A DNA stretch of 64,000 nucleotides from UBA4479 sp963974935 (GTDB taxonomy: Bacteria > Pseudomonadota > Alphaproteobacteria > Rhodospirillales > Casp-alpha2): NCBI GenBank assembly GCA_963974935.1, contig CAXBEV010000001.1:186001-250000 (forward strand), given 5' to 3'. A program made the position numbers and the translations under genes. The notes below the pieces were generated by a model. It was given only the letters and a program-made list of their open reading frames with translations, was not told where the DNA came from and did not search any database. Positions 41,450 through 50,948 of this stretch are shown one piece after another; position 1 is the first letter of the stretch, and the number at the start of each line of letters is the position of its first letter.

Positions 41450-43048
41450 ATGGACGCGGATTTAAAGTTTGATTACGTGATCGTCGGCGGCGGTTCGGCG
41501 GGCTGTGTGTTGGCAAACCGGCTCAGTGCCGACGGTCGCACGCAGGTTTGTTTGCTCGAAGCCGGCGGCGAAGACCGCAATCCGTGGATTCATATTCCCG
41601 CAGGCTACGTTAAAACCATGGTCAATCCGGCGATCAATTGGTTGTTCGCGACCAAGCCTGATCCGGAGACCGGCAATCGTGCGATCCCGGTGCCGCGCGG
41701 TAAGGTGTTGGGCGGTTCCAGCGCCATCAACGGCATGCTGTACGTGCGCGGCCAAGCCCGTGACTACGACACCTGGGCGCAGATGGGGGCGGCGGGCTGG
41801 TCGTATGATGATGTGCTCGGCTATTTCAAGCGCTCAGAAAATCGCGAACAAGGTGGAGATGACTTCCACGGCATCGACGGGCCGTTGAATGTCACCATGC
41901 CGACGATGACCTACGACACGTTGGATAAAGTGATAGAAGCGGCGGGCGAACTCGGCCAGCCGATGCACAACGACTACAACGGCAAAAGCCAAGAAGGTTT
42001 TTCGTATTTTCAGGTTACGCAAAAAAATGGACGCAGGTTCAGCGCCAAGAACGCTTATCTGGACCCGGCGCGCGGGCGTGCCAACCTACACGTTGAAACC
42101 CACGCGTTTGCAAAGCGGATCGTGATTGAAAACGGCCGCGCGGTGGGCGTCGTGTTTTCACAAAATGGGCGTGAGCGTATGGTCGCGGCGAAGGCCGAGG
42201 TTTTGCTCAGTGCCGGCGCCGTGCAATCGCCGCAACTGCTGGAATTGTCGGGCATCGGCCAAGGCGCGCGCCTGCAAGCACTTGGGGTCGAGGTCATACA
42301 TGATAGCCCCGGCGTCGGTGAGAACCTGCAAGATCATTACATTTCGAGACTGTCTTGGCGGCTGAGCGGGCTCGAAAGTTTAAACAAACTGACGCGAGGC
42401 CTGCCGTTAATGGGTGAGGTCTTAAAGTTTGCGCTGAGGCGCAAGGGGGCACTGACGATGCCGGCCGGGATCATCGCAGGTTTCTATAAAAGCCGGCCCG
42501 ACTTGGATGAGCCGGATGTGCAGTATCACATCGCGCACGCGACGTTTGCCGATCCGCACAAACGGACTTTCGACACGTTTCCAGGCATCACGATCGGCCC
42601 CTGCATGCTGCGCCCTGAAAGCCGAGGAACCATCCATGCGACCTCGCCGGACATCGCCATGGCGCCTGAAATCGCCCCGAATTTTTTGAGTGTCAAAGAT
42701 GATGGTGAGACTCATGTGCGGGCGATGAAGTTCGCGCGTCAGCTTATGCAAACCGATGTGATGTCGCCATTTATTGCTGAAGAATTGCAACCTGGCACCG
42801 ATGTGGTGGATGACGATGCGCTACTAACCCACGCGCGTAACACCGGTGCGACACTGTATCATCCTGTGGGTACCTGCAAGATGGGTATCGACGCGAACGC
42901 CGTCGTCGATGCGTCGTTGAAGGTGCGGGGCATTGATGGTCTTCGCGTGGTCGATGCGTCGATCATGCCACGCTTGGTCAGCGGCAACACCAACGCGCCT
43001 GTAATGATGATTGCAGAAAAAGCATCGGATATGATTTTGAAGGGGTAA
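41450..43048 (+). CDS. GMC family FAD-dependent oxidoreductase (choline dehydrogenase-like)
   Basis: The 532-residue enzyme has the FAD motif VIVGGGSAGCVLANRL (residues about 10-25), GGSSAINGMLYVRGQ, the GMC signature GAVQSPQLLELSGIG and the catalytic ends TLYHPVGTCKMG (His) and SGNTNAPVMMIAEKASDMI (Asn). It oxidises an alcohol to an aldehyde, choline or a fatty/aromatic alcohol being usual substrates. The start at 41450 follows a purine-rich GGGGGG. A repeat element follows the gene. The downstream Rieske oxygenase points to a possible joint pathway for a quaternary ammonium compound, an inference. Confidence 0.9.
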   Translation: MDADLKFDYVIVGGGSAGCVLANRLSADGRTQVCLLEAGGEDRNPWIHIPAGYVKTMVNPAINWLFATKPDPETGNRAIPVPRGKVLGGSSAINGMLYVRGQARDYDTWAQMGAAGWSYDDVLGYFKRSENREQGGDDFHGIDGPLNVTMPTMTYDTLDKVIEAAGELGQPMHNDYNGKSQEGFSYFQVTQKNGRRFSAKNAYLDPARGRANLHVETHAFAKRIVIENGRAVGVVFSQNGRERMVAAKAEVLLSAGAVQSPQLLELSGIGQGARLQALGVEVIHDSPGVGENLQDHYISRLSWRLSGLESLNKLTRGLPLMGEVLKFALRRKGALTMPAGIIAGFYKSRPDLDEPDVQYHIAHATFADPHKRTFDTFPGITIGPCMLRPESRGTIHATSPDIAMAPEIAPNFLSVKDDGETHVRAMKFARQLMQTDVMSPFIAEELQPGTDVVDDDALLTHARNTGATLYHPVGTCKMGIDANAVVDASLKVRGIDGLRVVDASIMPRLVSGNTNAPVMMIAEKASDMILKG

Positions 43049-43061
43049 TACCTATCCCTCT

Positions 43062-43124
43062 CGTCACTCCCGCGAAGGCGGGGGTCCATGGCGACGATGG
43101 ATTTCCGCCTTCGCGGGAATGACG
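43062..43124. repeat. palindromic repeat, family 2 (CGCGAAGGCGGG type)
   Basis: CGTCACTCCCGCGAAGGCGG at 43062 is mirrored by CCGCCTTCGCGGGAATGACG ending at 43124, with about 20 bases of centre holding ATGG-type sequence. This is a widespread proteobacterial repeat. It lies between the convergent GMC and Rieske genes, fitting a role in transcription end or nucleoid binding. Confidence 0.8.
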
Positions 43125-43155
43125 GAGGGGGGGGTGAAGGCCGGAATAGGCGCCG

Positions 43156-44307
43156 TTATCCCCTCGCAGATATGAACTTCTTTGCGACCCACTCATGAAA
43201 TGCCCGAGTCGGCGTATCCATCACCGGCGACAGTGCGCCGCCGTCGAAACTGGCGGCGTTTCGGCCCCGCTGCATGCCTTCGACGGCGAAAACATCTTCG
43301 CCGAACACGGTACGCCACATCTGCGCATTGGCTTGGCGCATGCGGCCCCATTCGCCGTCGCACATCGCCGCGCTGGCATAATAGATCGAGATATGCTCTC
43401 GCGTTTTAGACGGCCCAAGGGGTTCAAGCCTGATTGCGAAGGTGTGGTCCTTGTGCACCCCAAGCAAGGTGTTTGGGAACAGGGAAATATATTCCGCAGC
43501 CGTGTCCCACGCAGCGGGTAGGGCGTCAAAGGTCGTGAACTGACGTCCGGGCTCGCCCAGGTTCGGTGCATACACCCGCGTGCCTTGGCCGGAGAAATTA
43601 CCGTCCGGATCAATGATTTCGTAATGATCTTCCAGTTTGGAATATTCGTTGAGCGCCGGATGCACCCAGGGCAGGTGATAGCTTTCGCAATAATTTTCGA
43701 CGGCGAGTTTCCAGTTGCAGTCGACCTCAAGCTCAAACGTCGACTCTTCGCCGCCATGATAAAGCGTACGCCCAGCGAAATCGTGCCAACGTTCTGCGAC
43801 AGGGCGGATGAAGTCCTCAAACGATGGGGCTTGGCGATCCAGATTGACGAATACCACGTCCATCCAAACGGCAGACCGCACTTCAAACAGACCGAGTTTG
43901 GACGGGTCGACGTCGGCATGGGTGTGTACGCCGGGCCCACCGACGTGCGGCGTCGTGCGTAGTTTGCCGTCAAATCCGTAACACCACGAATGATATGGGC
44001 AGCGTATCGTGCCCTTAAAATTGGTTGGCTGATCGACCAAGATCATGCCCCGGTGACGACAGACGTTTTCAAACACGCGCACGTTGCCGTCGCCGCCGCG
44101 CACGAGCATCAACGGCTGTTTTAAGAACGTCACGGGTGCCACGTCGCCTTTGTTGGGGACATCTTTGGCAAAGCCGACCGACGCCCATCCGCCTGCCAGA
44201 ACGGCGGTGTTTTCTAGGGCGATGACGCCGGGATCGGTGTAGTGCGCATTAGGAAGGCCATGCGAGAGGCCGTGGTCCGGTGGCGATGCAGCGTGCGGTG
44301 GTGTCAT
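43156..44307 (-). CDS. Rieske non-heme iron oxygenase, alpha subunit
   Basis: The 383-residue protein has a Rieske 2Fe-2S domain (VCRHRGMI ... CPYHSWCYGFDG, C-x-H-x17-C-x2-H) and a catalytic domain with the iron histidines in NYCESYHLPWVHPALNEYS. It hydroxylates or demethylates a small substrate; relatives include choline/betaine monooxygenases (GbcA) and aromatic dioxygenases. The ATG at 44307 has GGGAGAAC upstream. It is divergent from the ferredoxin reductase gene at 44493, its likely electron donor. The alignment to GbcA is only by general similarity. Confidence 0.87.
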   Translation of the reverse strand: MTPPHAASPPDHGLSHGLPNAHYTDPGVIALENTAVLAGGWASVGFAKDVPNKGDVAPVTFLKQPLMLVRGGDGNVRVFENVCRHRGMILVDQPTNFKGTIRCPYHSWCYGFDGKLRTTPHVGGPGVHTHADVDPSKLGLFEVRSAVWMDVVFVNLDRQAPSFEDFIRPVAERWHDFAGRTLYHGGEESTFELEVDCNWKLAVENYCESYHLPWVHPALNEYSKLEDHYEIIDPDGNFSGQGTRVYAPNLGEPGRQFTTFDALPAAWDTAAEYISLFPNTLLGVHKDHTFAIRLEPLGPSKTREHISIYYASAAMCDGEWGRMRQANAQMWRTVFGEDVFAVEGMQRGRNAASFDGGALSPVMDTPTRAFHEWVAKKFISARG

Positions 44308-44492
44308 GACGGTTCTCCCATTCACCGAACGCTACGCCTTAATCTTTAAGCGCTATAACCGGTTTCGGACATGCGCTATTCGTGGCGCGACATGCAAGAA
44401 TGGCGTCTTTCACATTTTATTTTGCGCCTTTCCGAGGCATGCGGCACCATGCATATCAACGTGATCAAAGACCATGAAGGACTCTCTCCTGT

Positions 44493-45440
44493 ATGACAAA
44501 ATTGACCGCAACCGTGACTGAGGTGTTATCCCTCGGCGCTGAAATCAAAAGTTTTCGTCTGAGCGCCGCCGGTAGCCATTTTGCGGATGCTGCGCCGGGC
44601 GCACATGTTGATATATTTTTACCGAACGGAATGAACCGACAGTATTCGCTGTGGGATTGGGCCGAGGACGGCACGTGGGGTGCAATAGGCGTGAAGAATG
44701 AAGTCGAGGGGCGTGGCGGTTCGACCTGGCTGCACGAAAACCTGACGGTCGGCGCAACGATTGAGATTGGCGACGTGCGCAACAACTTCAAACTTGATGA
44801 AGCGGCGGACGGCCATGTGCTGATCGCCGGTGGGATCGGCGTCACGCCGATGGTGCCGATGGCGCGCCGGTTGGCGGCGCTCGGCAAGCCGATGAAGCTA
44901 TATTATCTGGCGCGGGACGCTGCCGCGGCAGGCTTTACGGACATCCTGCAAGACCTTGGCCTCGGTGACGCGCTGACATGTCACTTGGATGACCGGGACG
45001 GCATGTTTGACGTGGCCGGCGTGTTGGCGGTCATGGCACCAAGCGCGCAGGTGTATTTCTGCGGGCCCGAGCCTTTGTTGCAGGCGGTCTTGGAAGTGAC
45101 CAAGGACTGGCCGGCTGAGCGTGTCCACTATGAACGCTTCTCTGCCGACCCGACCCTTGCCGATGCGCCGGCGTCCGGCTTTGACGTGGTGCTGGCAAAA
45201 AGCGGCCAGACATTCCAAGTCCCCGATGATTTATCGATCTTGGACGTGCTGATCGATAACGGTCTGGATCCGGATTTTGGCTGCATGGACGGGGTCTGCG
45301 GTTCGTGCACCATCGATGTTGTCGAAGGCGACGTTGATCATCGCGACGCCACCATGAGCGCGGAAGAGCACGACGAGGCCGGCACGATGTGTATTTGTGT
45401 GTCACGCGCCAAAGGCGCGCGGCTTGTGTTGGATATGTAA
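44493..45440 (+). CDS. ferredoxin-NAD(P)H oxidoreductase (VanB type)
   Basis: The 315-residue protein has a flavin domain (ADAAPGAHVDIFL, MNRQYSLWDW), an NAD domain (LIAGGIGVTPMVPMARRLAA, FCGPEPLL) and a C-terminal plant-type 2Fe-2S domain (DFGCMDGVCGSCTIDVVEG with C-x4-C-x2-C and a fourth Cys in MCICVSRA). It passes electrons from NAD(P)H to an oxygenase. The 185-base gap to the Rieske oxygenase gene is a divergent promoter region, so the two should be co-regulated. Confidence 0.9.
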   Translation: MTKLTATVTEVLSLGAEIKSFRLSAAGSHFADAAPGAHVDIFLPNGMNRQYSLWDWAEDGTWGAIGVKNEVEGRGGSTWLHENLTVGATIEIGDVRNNFKLDEAADGHVLIAGGIGVTPMVPMARRLAALGKPMKLYYLARDAAAAGFTDILQDLGLGDALTCHLDDRDGMFDVAGVLAVMAPSAQVYFCGPEPLLQAVLEVTKDWPAERVHYERFSADPTLADAPASGFDVVLAKSGQTFQVPDDLSILDVLIDNGLDPDFGCMDGVCGSCTIDVVEGDVDHRDATMSAEEHDEAGTMCICVSRAKGARLVLDM

Positions 45441-45447
45441 ACCGGAC

Positions 45448-46044
45448 TTAGTCGGCGCCGGCGGCATCTTCAGGTGTGTCGATGTCGAACAGTGTGCCCG
45501 GATCGTCGACCTGTACAGCTTGCACCCGTTCCGGGTGATCTTTCAAAATCTGCCGTGCGCCATCATCACCTGACAGCGCACATAATTGTGGAAAATGTCT
45601 TGGGCCAAACAGGACCGGATGGCCGCGCCTGCCGTTGCAAATCGGCACTGCGATATCGCGCCCCGTCTTCGGGTCAAAATATTTCAGCATTCGGGTCAGG
45701 GTCGATGACTGCAATTTTGGCATGTCGCCCAGCATCACGAACACGCCGCTGTAGCCCGGTTTTACTGCATTTGCGCCGACCGCTAATGAAGTGCCCATCC
45801 CCGCCCAAGGCGTCGCGTTGCGCGCACATTTAACGGCGAGCCCGGCCAAGGCAGGCTCCACATGATCTGCGTCATGGCCAGTGACGACGATCACCTCGGC
45901 AAGATTTGCGCCGAGCACCGCTTCGACGGTGCGGCGAATGACGGGAACGCCGTCGATTTCGTGCAAAAGTTTATTCTGAGTCCCAAAGCGTTCCGAGCGA
46001 CCGGCGCCCAGAACAATCGCGGCTGTATCCGACGGCGCCGTCAT
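45448..46044 (-). CDS. MobA-like nucleotidyltransferase (molybdenum cofactor type)
   Basis: The 198-residue protein has the NTP-transferase start ALGAGRSERFGTQNKLLHEIDG in part (LGAGRSERFG) and FVMLGDMPKLQSSTL with the conserved Asp. MobA/MocA proteins add CMP or GMP to the molybdenum cofactor; MocA matures the cytosine dinucleotide form used by CO-dehydrogenase-type enzymes. Its ATG overlaps the XdhC stop (ATGA), and it closes the cox operon. MocA is thus the better guess than MobA. Confidence 0.85.
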   Translation of the reverse strand: MTAPSDTAAIVLGAGRSERFGTQNKLLHEIDGVPVIRRTVEAVLGANLAEVIVVTGHDADHVEPALAGLAVKCARNATPWAGMGTSLAVGANAVKPGYSGVFVMLGDMPKLQSSTLTRMLKYFDPKTGRDIAVPICNGRRGHPVLFGPRHFPQLCALSGDDGARQILKDHPERVQAVQVDDPGTLFDIDTPEDAAGAD

Positions 46045-46982
46045 ACGGCGAACCGCGCGCGATAGGTTTGCAGCACTTCGGCGACCATCGAGATCGCGAT
46101 CTCGGGTGGATTGCGGGATCCGATGGAAATGCCGAGCGGACCTTTAATGCGTTTGACCGCATCCTCACTATAACCGTCTTCGATAAATCGTGACACACGA
46201 TCGGCATGGGTGCTGCGGCTGCCGAGTGCGCCGATGTAAAATGCATCCGACGTCATCGCCGCGCCGAGCACCGGGATTTCCAACTCATGCTCGTGAAACA
46301 ACGTGGCAACGGCAGTCCACGTATCGATTAATTCTGGGCGCATCGTCTTGTACGTCTTGGCGCCGAAAGATTCGGCCTGGGCGCGGGTATCGTCTTCCGT
46401 GGAAATAACGTGCACCTCGATATCCGAAGCCCGTGCAATTTCGGCAGACGCCGCGACCACTGGACCTTTGCCGGCGATCACAAGGCGTAGCGGCGGGCGA
46501 TACAGTCGATCAAATTTGTTGCCATCCAATATAAGTTGCGCGCGATCATCGTCACCGGCTAAGGCGTCGATCTGGTTTGCGCCCGTCTGCATATCGCTCA
46601 AAAGGCGGACGGCACGGCGGTTATCCATGGCGTCGGTAAGCGCCTTCGCGTCTGCGTCAGAAAACCCAACGTCGATATAAACGTCGATGGCGCTGCCGCA
46701 AGGCAACTCAATGTCGAAGTAGGGGGAATTGACGCCATAGCGGATTGCGCGGTTTTTGTTTTCCGCGATCGCCGCCTTAGCTTCTTCGACCAACGCACCT
46801 TCGACGCAGCCGCCCGATAAGAAGCCCGTAAAATCGCCGCTGTCCGAACTCGCCATCTGACTGCCCGCCGGGCGCGGCCCGGTCGGCTCGACATTGTACA
46901 ACGTCAGCAAGGCGGTGCGCTTACCTTGCGCCCGCCATGCCAACAGATCCGCGAGAACGTATTCCGAAAAACGACCGTTCAT
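46041..46982 (-). CDS. XdhC/CoxI family protein
   Basis: The 313-residue protein has an N-terminal XdhC/CoxI domain (RTALLTLYNVEPTGPRPAGS, GCVEGALVEEAKAAI) and a C-terminal Rossmann domain (LGAAMTSDAFYIGALGSRSTH, GPLGISIGSRNPPEIAISMVAEVL). XdhC proteins bind the Mo cofactor, help sulfurate it and insert it into xanthine dehydrogenase or CO-dehydrogenase-type enzymes. It lies between coxL and the MobA-like gene and overlaps the latter. Confidence 0.9.
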   Translation of the reverse strand: MNGRFSEYVLADLLAWRAQGKRTALLTLYNVEPTGPRPAGSQMASSDSGDFTGFLSGGCVEGALVEEAKAAIAENKNRAIRYGVNSPYFDIELPCGSAIDVYIDVGFSDADAKALTDAMDNRRAVRLLSDMQTGANQIDALAGDDDRAQLILDGNKFDRLYRPPLRLVIAGKGPVVAASAEIARASDIEVHVISTEDDTRAQAESFGAKTYKTMRPELIDTWTAVATLFHEHELEIPVLGAAMTSDAFYIGALGSRSTHADRVSRFIEDGYSEDAVKRIKGPLGISIGSRNPPEIAISMVAEVLQTYRARFAV

Positions 46983-47006
46983 AATGAAGGCGATAAGCCT
47001 TTTTTC

Positions 47007-49349
47007 TTAAGATTTTGCATCCTGGATTGCACGCCATACACGCTCCGGCGTCAATGGCATATCAATATGTTTGACGCCGAATTCTTTCAGCGCGTCACAC
47101 ACTGCATTGACCACTGCCGGCGGGGCACCGACACAACCCGCCTCGCCAGCGCCTTTGACGCCCAAAAGGTTCTTCTTTGTCGGCGCGTCTTCATAATATT
47201 CGATGACCATGTGTGGCATATCGTCCGCGCGCGGCAGGGCATAGTCCATCAACGAGCCGCTGATCAGCTGACCGCCTTCGTCATAAACGATGTTTTCCAT
47301 CAGCGCTTGGCCGATGCCTTGCGCGACGCCACCCATGACCTGGCCGTCGGCCAGCATCGGGTTAACGATGGTGCCAAAATCGTCGACCACCCAATAGCCG
47401 TCAATCTTGATGACGCCGGTGTCCGGATCGACTTCGGCCTCAGCCGCGTGCCCCCCGTTCGGGATCGAGATGATGCCCCGCTCAAAAACGCTCGAGATGT
47501 TCATGCAGCCCGGCGACAGATCGTCCGGCAGGTTGTCTTGATCGTTTTGCGCATCGATGGCTTCACGGATCGTCATGGTGTGGTTGGTGCCCGGCACGTG
47601 ATAGCGGCCTTCGGCGAACTCCACCTTGTCGAATTCGACATCGAAGCGGTGCGCCGCGATCTTTTTGCCGATCTCGGCGATCTGACGTGACGTTTGAATG
47701 ACGGCGCTGCCGCCGACCTCAAGCCCGCGCGAGCCGCCGTGACCGCCACCGATTGCCGTGGCATCTGTGTCCGCTTGGCGGAACTTTACGTCCGAAATCG
47801 GCAGACCCAGGTGGCCGGCCAACAACTGCGGGAACGCGGTCTCGTGGCCCATCCCTGTTGAGGACGATCCGACCGAAAGCTCAACTTTACCGTCGTCTAG
47901 GAACGTCACTTTGGCTTCTTCTTTGGGGCCGCCGCCGGTGCATTCCAGATACATGGAAATGCCATAACCACGTTTTTTACCTTTGGCTTCACTGGTCGCT
48001 TTGCGGGCGGCAAAACCTTCTCGGTCGGAAAGCTTGATGGTGCGTTCATAGACTTCCGGGAAATCACCGCAGTCGATGTCCAAGCCCATCGGTGATTTCA
48101 TCGGTAGGTCTTCGGGTGGAATTAGGTTTTTGCGACGAAGCTCCAACGGATCCATGCCCAATTCCAGCGCCGCCACATCAATGATGCGATCCATCTGGTA
48201 TGAGCCTTCAGGACGGCCTGCGCCCCGGTAAGGGTCGAGCGGGCAGGTGTTGGTGAACGCCGCGATGGCAGTGTAGTACATCGCATCGAAACGATACGGG
48301 CCGCCTTGCGTTCGGCTGGAGCCGCCGGTCGGCGTGAACGGGCCGACGGTGCCGCAAAACGCGCCCAGGTTGCCGACGGTCTCGGTACGCAGTGCGCGGA
48401 ATTTGCCGTCGTTGTCCAAGGCCAATTGCACGGTGGTGACTTGGTCGCGGCCGTGGGTATCGGACAAAAAGCTTTCCGAGCGGTCGTTGACCCATTTTAC
48501 CGGTCGCTGCAGCTGTTTGGTCGCGTGCAAAATCAGAATCGGTTCTTGATAGACGCCGTTCTTTGCGCCGAAACCGCCGCCCACATCGGGTGCGATATGG
48601 TGCAGGTTTTCTTTGTCGATGTTAAGCACTTCGGCAAACGTGTCGCGGTTGGCGTGCACGTTTTGTGACGCATTCCATAGCGTGAATTTGCCGGTCGACG
48701 GGTCCACGTCGGCGACGGCGCCGCGCGGCTCAAGCGGTACGGCGGTGACGCGGTTGTTGACGAGTTCCAAGGTGACGACGCGGTCGGCGTCGGCGAAGGC
48801 TTTTTTCTGCGCTTCTTCGTCGCCGAGCTCAAAATCCAGGCAGATGTTGTTAGGTGCGATGTCCCAAATCTGTGGTGCACCGTCTTTGATCGCATCCGCT
48901 TGATGGCTGACGGCGGGCAGACTGTCGTATTCGACGTCGATGAGTTCCATGGCGTCTTGGCAGATTTCGCGGCTTTCTGCGACGATCAACGCCACCGGCT
49001 GGCCGACGTAGCGCACCCGATCGATGGCGATCGGGTGATGCGGCGGCTCTTTAAGGTCCGAGCCATCAATGAATTTACGTACGCCAGATTTTGTCGGAAT
49101 GGTGCCGTAGCCAAACGTCTTCCAGTCGTCGCCGGTGATCACGCTGAGCACGCCGTCCAATGCCAACGCTTCGGATGCGTCGATGGATTTAATGTCGGCG
49201 TGCGCTTCGGGCGAGCGTAGCACCATCGCATAGCACTGGTTTTCCAAATTGATGTCGTCGACATAGCGGCCGCCGCCGGTCAGAAAACGAAAATCTTCGC
49301 GGCGCAGTTCGCGGGTGCCGATACCGTTGGTGATGGGTGTCGTATCCAT
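47007..49349 (-). CDS. molybdenum hydroxylase large subunit, form II CoxL-like
   Basis: The 780-residue protein is the Mo-binding subunit of the xanthine oxidase family, with GGGFGAKN, GVKGAGEAGCVGAP (the active-site Glu) and PYRGAGRPEG. The active-site loop is PYRGAGR, i.e. form II (AYRGAGR), and not AYXCSFR of true aerobic CO dehydrogenase. So the substrate is probably an aldehyde or N-heterocycle. GAGAGAGATC precedes the ATG. Together with the FAD and FeS genes it forms an S-M-L operon, the usual order here being small, medium, large on the minus strand. Confidence 0.92.
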   Translation of the reverse strand: MDTTPITNGIGTRELRREDFRFLTGGGRYVDDINLENQCYAMVLRSPEAHADIKSIDASEALALDGVLSVITGDDWKTFGYGTIPTKSGVRKFIDGSDLKEPPHHPIAIDRVRYVGQPVALIVAESREICQDAMELIDVEYDSLPAVSHQADAIKDGAPQIWDIAPNNICLDFELGDEEAQKKAFADADRVVTLELVNNRVTAVPLEPRGAVADVDPSTGKFTLWNASQNVHANRDTFAEVLNIDKENLHHIAPDVGGGFGAKNGVYQEPILILHATKQLQRPVKWVNDRSESFLSDTHGRDQVTTVQLALDNDGKFRALRTETVGNLGAFCGTVGPFTPTGGSSRTQGGPYRFDAMYYTAIAAFTNTCPLDPYRGAGRPEGSYQMDRIIDVAALELGMDPLELRRKNLIPPEDLPMKSPMGLDIDCGDFPEVYERTIKLSDREGFAARKATSEAKGKKRGYGISMYLECTGGGPKEEAKVTFLDDGKVELSVGSSSTGMGHETAFPQLLAGHLGLPISDVKFRQADTDATAIGGGHGGSRGLEVGGSAVIQTSRQIAEIGKKIAAHRFDVEFDKVEFAEGRYHVPGTNHTMTIREAIDAQNDQDNLPDDLSPGCMNISSVFERGIISIPNGGHAAEAEVDPDTGVIKIDGYWVVDDFGTIVNPMLADGQVMGGVAQGIGQALMENIVYDEGGQLISGSLMDYALPRADDMPHMVIEYYEDAPTKKNLLGVKGAGEAGCVGAPPAVVNAVCDALKEFGVKHIDMPLTPERVWRAIQDAKS

Positions 49350-49363
49350 GATCTCTCTCCCGC

Positions 49364-50161
49364 TCAGCTCAGGGCTTCGGCGACTGCGCGGCGTGCGATG
49401 ACGCCGATCAGATGCGCGCGATAGTCGCGGCTGGCATGAATGTCGCTGTTCAAATCTGCTGCCGGGACCAAGCCGCCTTCAATGCTTTCCGGACTGAAAT
49501 TGCTGCTGAGCGCGGCTTCGATCTCGGCGACGCGAAAAACGCACGGCCCGGCGCCGGTAACGGCGACGCGGACGTTGGCCCCGTATTTAGCCACCATCAC
49601 AGCCACTAAGGCATAACGGGTCGCCGGGTTCGGAAACTTCACATACCCGGCGCGTTCGGGGACCGGGAAGCGGACCTCGGTGATCATCTCACCTTCTTCA
49701 AGTGCGGTTTCAAACATCCCGGTGAAAAAGTCATCGGCTGCAATTTCCCGGCGATCGGTGACAACGGTTGCGTTCAAGCCCAACACCGCAGCAGGATAAT
49801 CCGCAGCTGGATCGTTGTTGGCAATTGAGCCACCGATCGTCCCCATATTGCGGACATGCGGGTCACCGATGCCGCCGGCAAGTGCCGCCAACGCCGGGAT
49901 CGCTGATTTGATGTCTGCGTTTGCAGCGACCTGCGCGTGGCGCGTCATGGATTTGACGGTGATCGTGTCGCCTTCGGGCGTGATGCCCGATAGCGCGTCC
50001 ACACCGGCTAACGAAACCAGCTCTCCCGGCATCGCCAGGCGCTGTTTCAGCACGGGGATCAGGGTTTGACCGCCGGCCAGCATTTGTGCGTCTTCGTTGG
50101 CTTCAAGGGCGGCTTTGGCGTCGTCGACGCTGCTGGGGGTCTTAATGTTAAATGTGTACAT
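49364..50161 (-). CDS. molybdenum hydroxylase FAD-binding (medium) subunit
   Basis: The 265-residue protein has the FAD motifs MLAGGQTLIPVLKQRLA and IGDPHVRNMGTIGGSIANNDPAADYP of the CoxM/XdhB family, and a C-terminal CO_deh_flav_C-type domain. It transfers electrons from the iron-sulfur centres to FAD. It lies 14 bases before coxL and a few bases after the FeS subunit, one transcript. Confidence 0.92.
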   Translation of the reverse strand: MYTFNIKTPSSVDDAKAALEANEDAQMLAGGQTLIPVLKQRLAMPGELVSLAGVDALSGITPEGDTITVKSMTRHAQVAANADIKSAIPALAALAGGIGDPHVRNMGTIGGSIANNDPAADYPAAVLGLNATVVTDRREIAADDFFTGMFETALEEGEMITEVRFPVPERAGYVKFPNPATRYALVAVMVAKYGANVRVAVTGAGPCVFRVAEIEAALSSNFSPESIEGGLVPAADLNSDIHASRDYRAHLIGVIARRAVAEALS

Positions 50162-50163
50162 GA

Positions 50164-50631
50164 TTAACCCCGCATCGCTTTTGCGCCGGCCTTAACGGCA
50201 TCGACGATGTTCTGATACCCGGTGCAGCGGCAGATGTTGCCTTCGAGCCCGTGGCGGATGTCATCTTCGCTGAGGTCGGGGTTTTTCTCGGCCATGTCGA
50301 CCGCCGTCATTACCATGCCCGGTGTGCAAAAGCCGCACTGTAGGCCGTGGTGGTTGCGAAAAGCTTCTTGCATGGGGTGCAGGGTGTCGCCGTCGGCCAA
50401 ACCTTCGATGGTCTTGATCTCAGCGCCATCTGCTTGCCATGCGAACACAGCGCAACTTTTGACGGTGGCACCGTTGACCGAGACGACGCAGGCGCCGCAC
50501 TGGCTTGTGTCGCAGCCGACGTGGGTGCCGGTCAGATGCAGTTGTTCACGAATGAACGTGCTCAAAAGCGTCCTAGGATCGACCTCTTTGGTCGCTTCAA
50601 CGCCGTTCACACGGACCGTTATCGCGGGCAT
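50164..50631 (-). CDS. molybdenum hydroxylase 2Fe-2S (small) subunit
   Basis: The 155-residue protein has an N-terminal plant-type ferredoxin domain (CDTSQCGACVVSVNG) and a C-terminal four-helix domain with CGFCTPGMVM and GNICRCTGYQNIV, together two 2Fe-2S clusters. The ATG at 50631 is preceded by GGGGGAG, and the upstream in-frame residues to 50679 are not needed. It is the first gene of the cox-like operon. Confidence 0.93.
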   Translation of the reverse strand: MPAITVRVNGVEATKEVDPRTLLSTFIREQLHLTGTHVGCDTSQCGACVVSVNGATVKSCAVFAWQADGAEIKTIEGLADGDTLHPMQEAFRNHHGLQCGFCTPGMVMTAVDMAEKNPDLSEDDIRHGLEGNICRCTGYQNIVDAVKAGAKAMRG

Positions 50632-50948
50632 CGCAAAACTCCCCCAAACTTGTCGCCGACGTGATGACCATCGCATCACGTGGCATTATTTCATAAAACA
50701 GGCGCCGACTTCGGCGCCCGGCGGCCCGATTGGACCCCCGATTTTCGGCACATATATGCCGGAATTTTCAGTATGCCGGAAAGCTGCAGGGTGGCAAGCG
50801 AGCCTTCGATATACTACATCAGACTTGGGCATGACCGCGTGCGATACAAGCCCACATACATTATAAGATGCATTATAAGGCTATTCTTGCGGCACCTGTA
50901 AAAGCACAACTTTTGTGCCGTGCGCTCATCATAACGACGGAGACGACC
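50632..50948. other. divergent promoter region between cox-like operon and coxG
   Basis: This 317-base gap holds the promoters for the molybdenum hydroxylase operon and for coxG. I see no gene. It contains a palindromic GCCGAAGTCGGC-like stretch near 50706-50720 and the direct repeat CATTATAAG-ATG-CATTATAAG at 50859-50879 close to coxG. Confidence 0.5.
50859..50879. promoter_or_regulatory. direct repeat CATTATAAG x2, period 12
   Basis: CATTATAAG occurs at 50859-50867 and 50871-50879, both followed by more AT-rich sequence. It lies about 70 bases before the coxG start codon. Each copy contains TTATAA, a palindrome that could also serve as a -10 element. It is a candidate operator or promoter. 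Confidence 0.35.

Noticed and set aside
47007..50631. Calling the operon an aerobic carbon monoxide dehydrogenase
   Set aside because: The large subunit has the form II loop PYRGAGR and lacks AYXCSFR, so CO oxidation is not supported.
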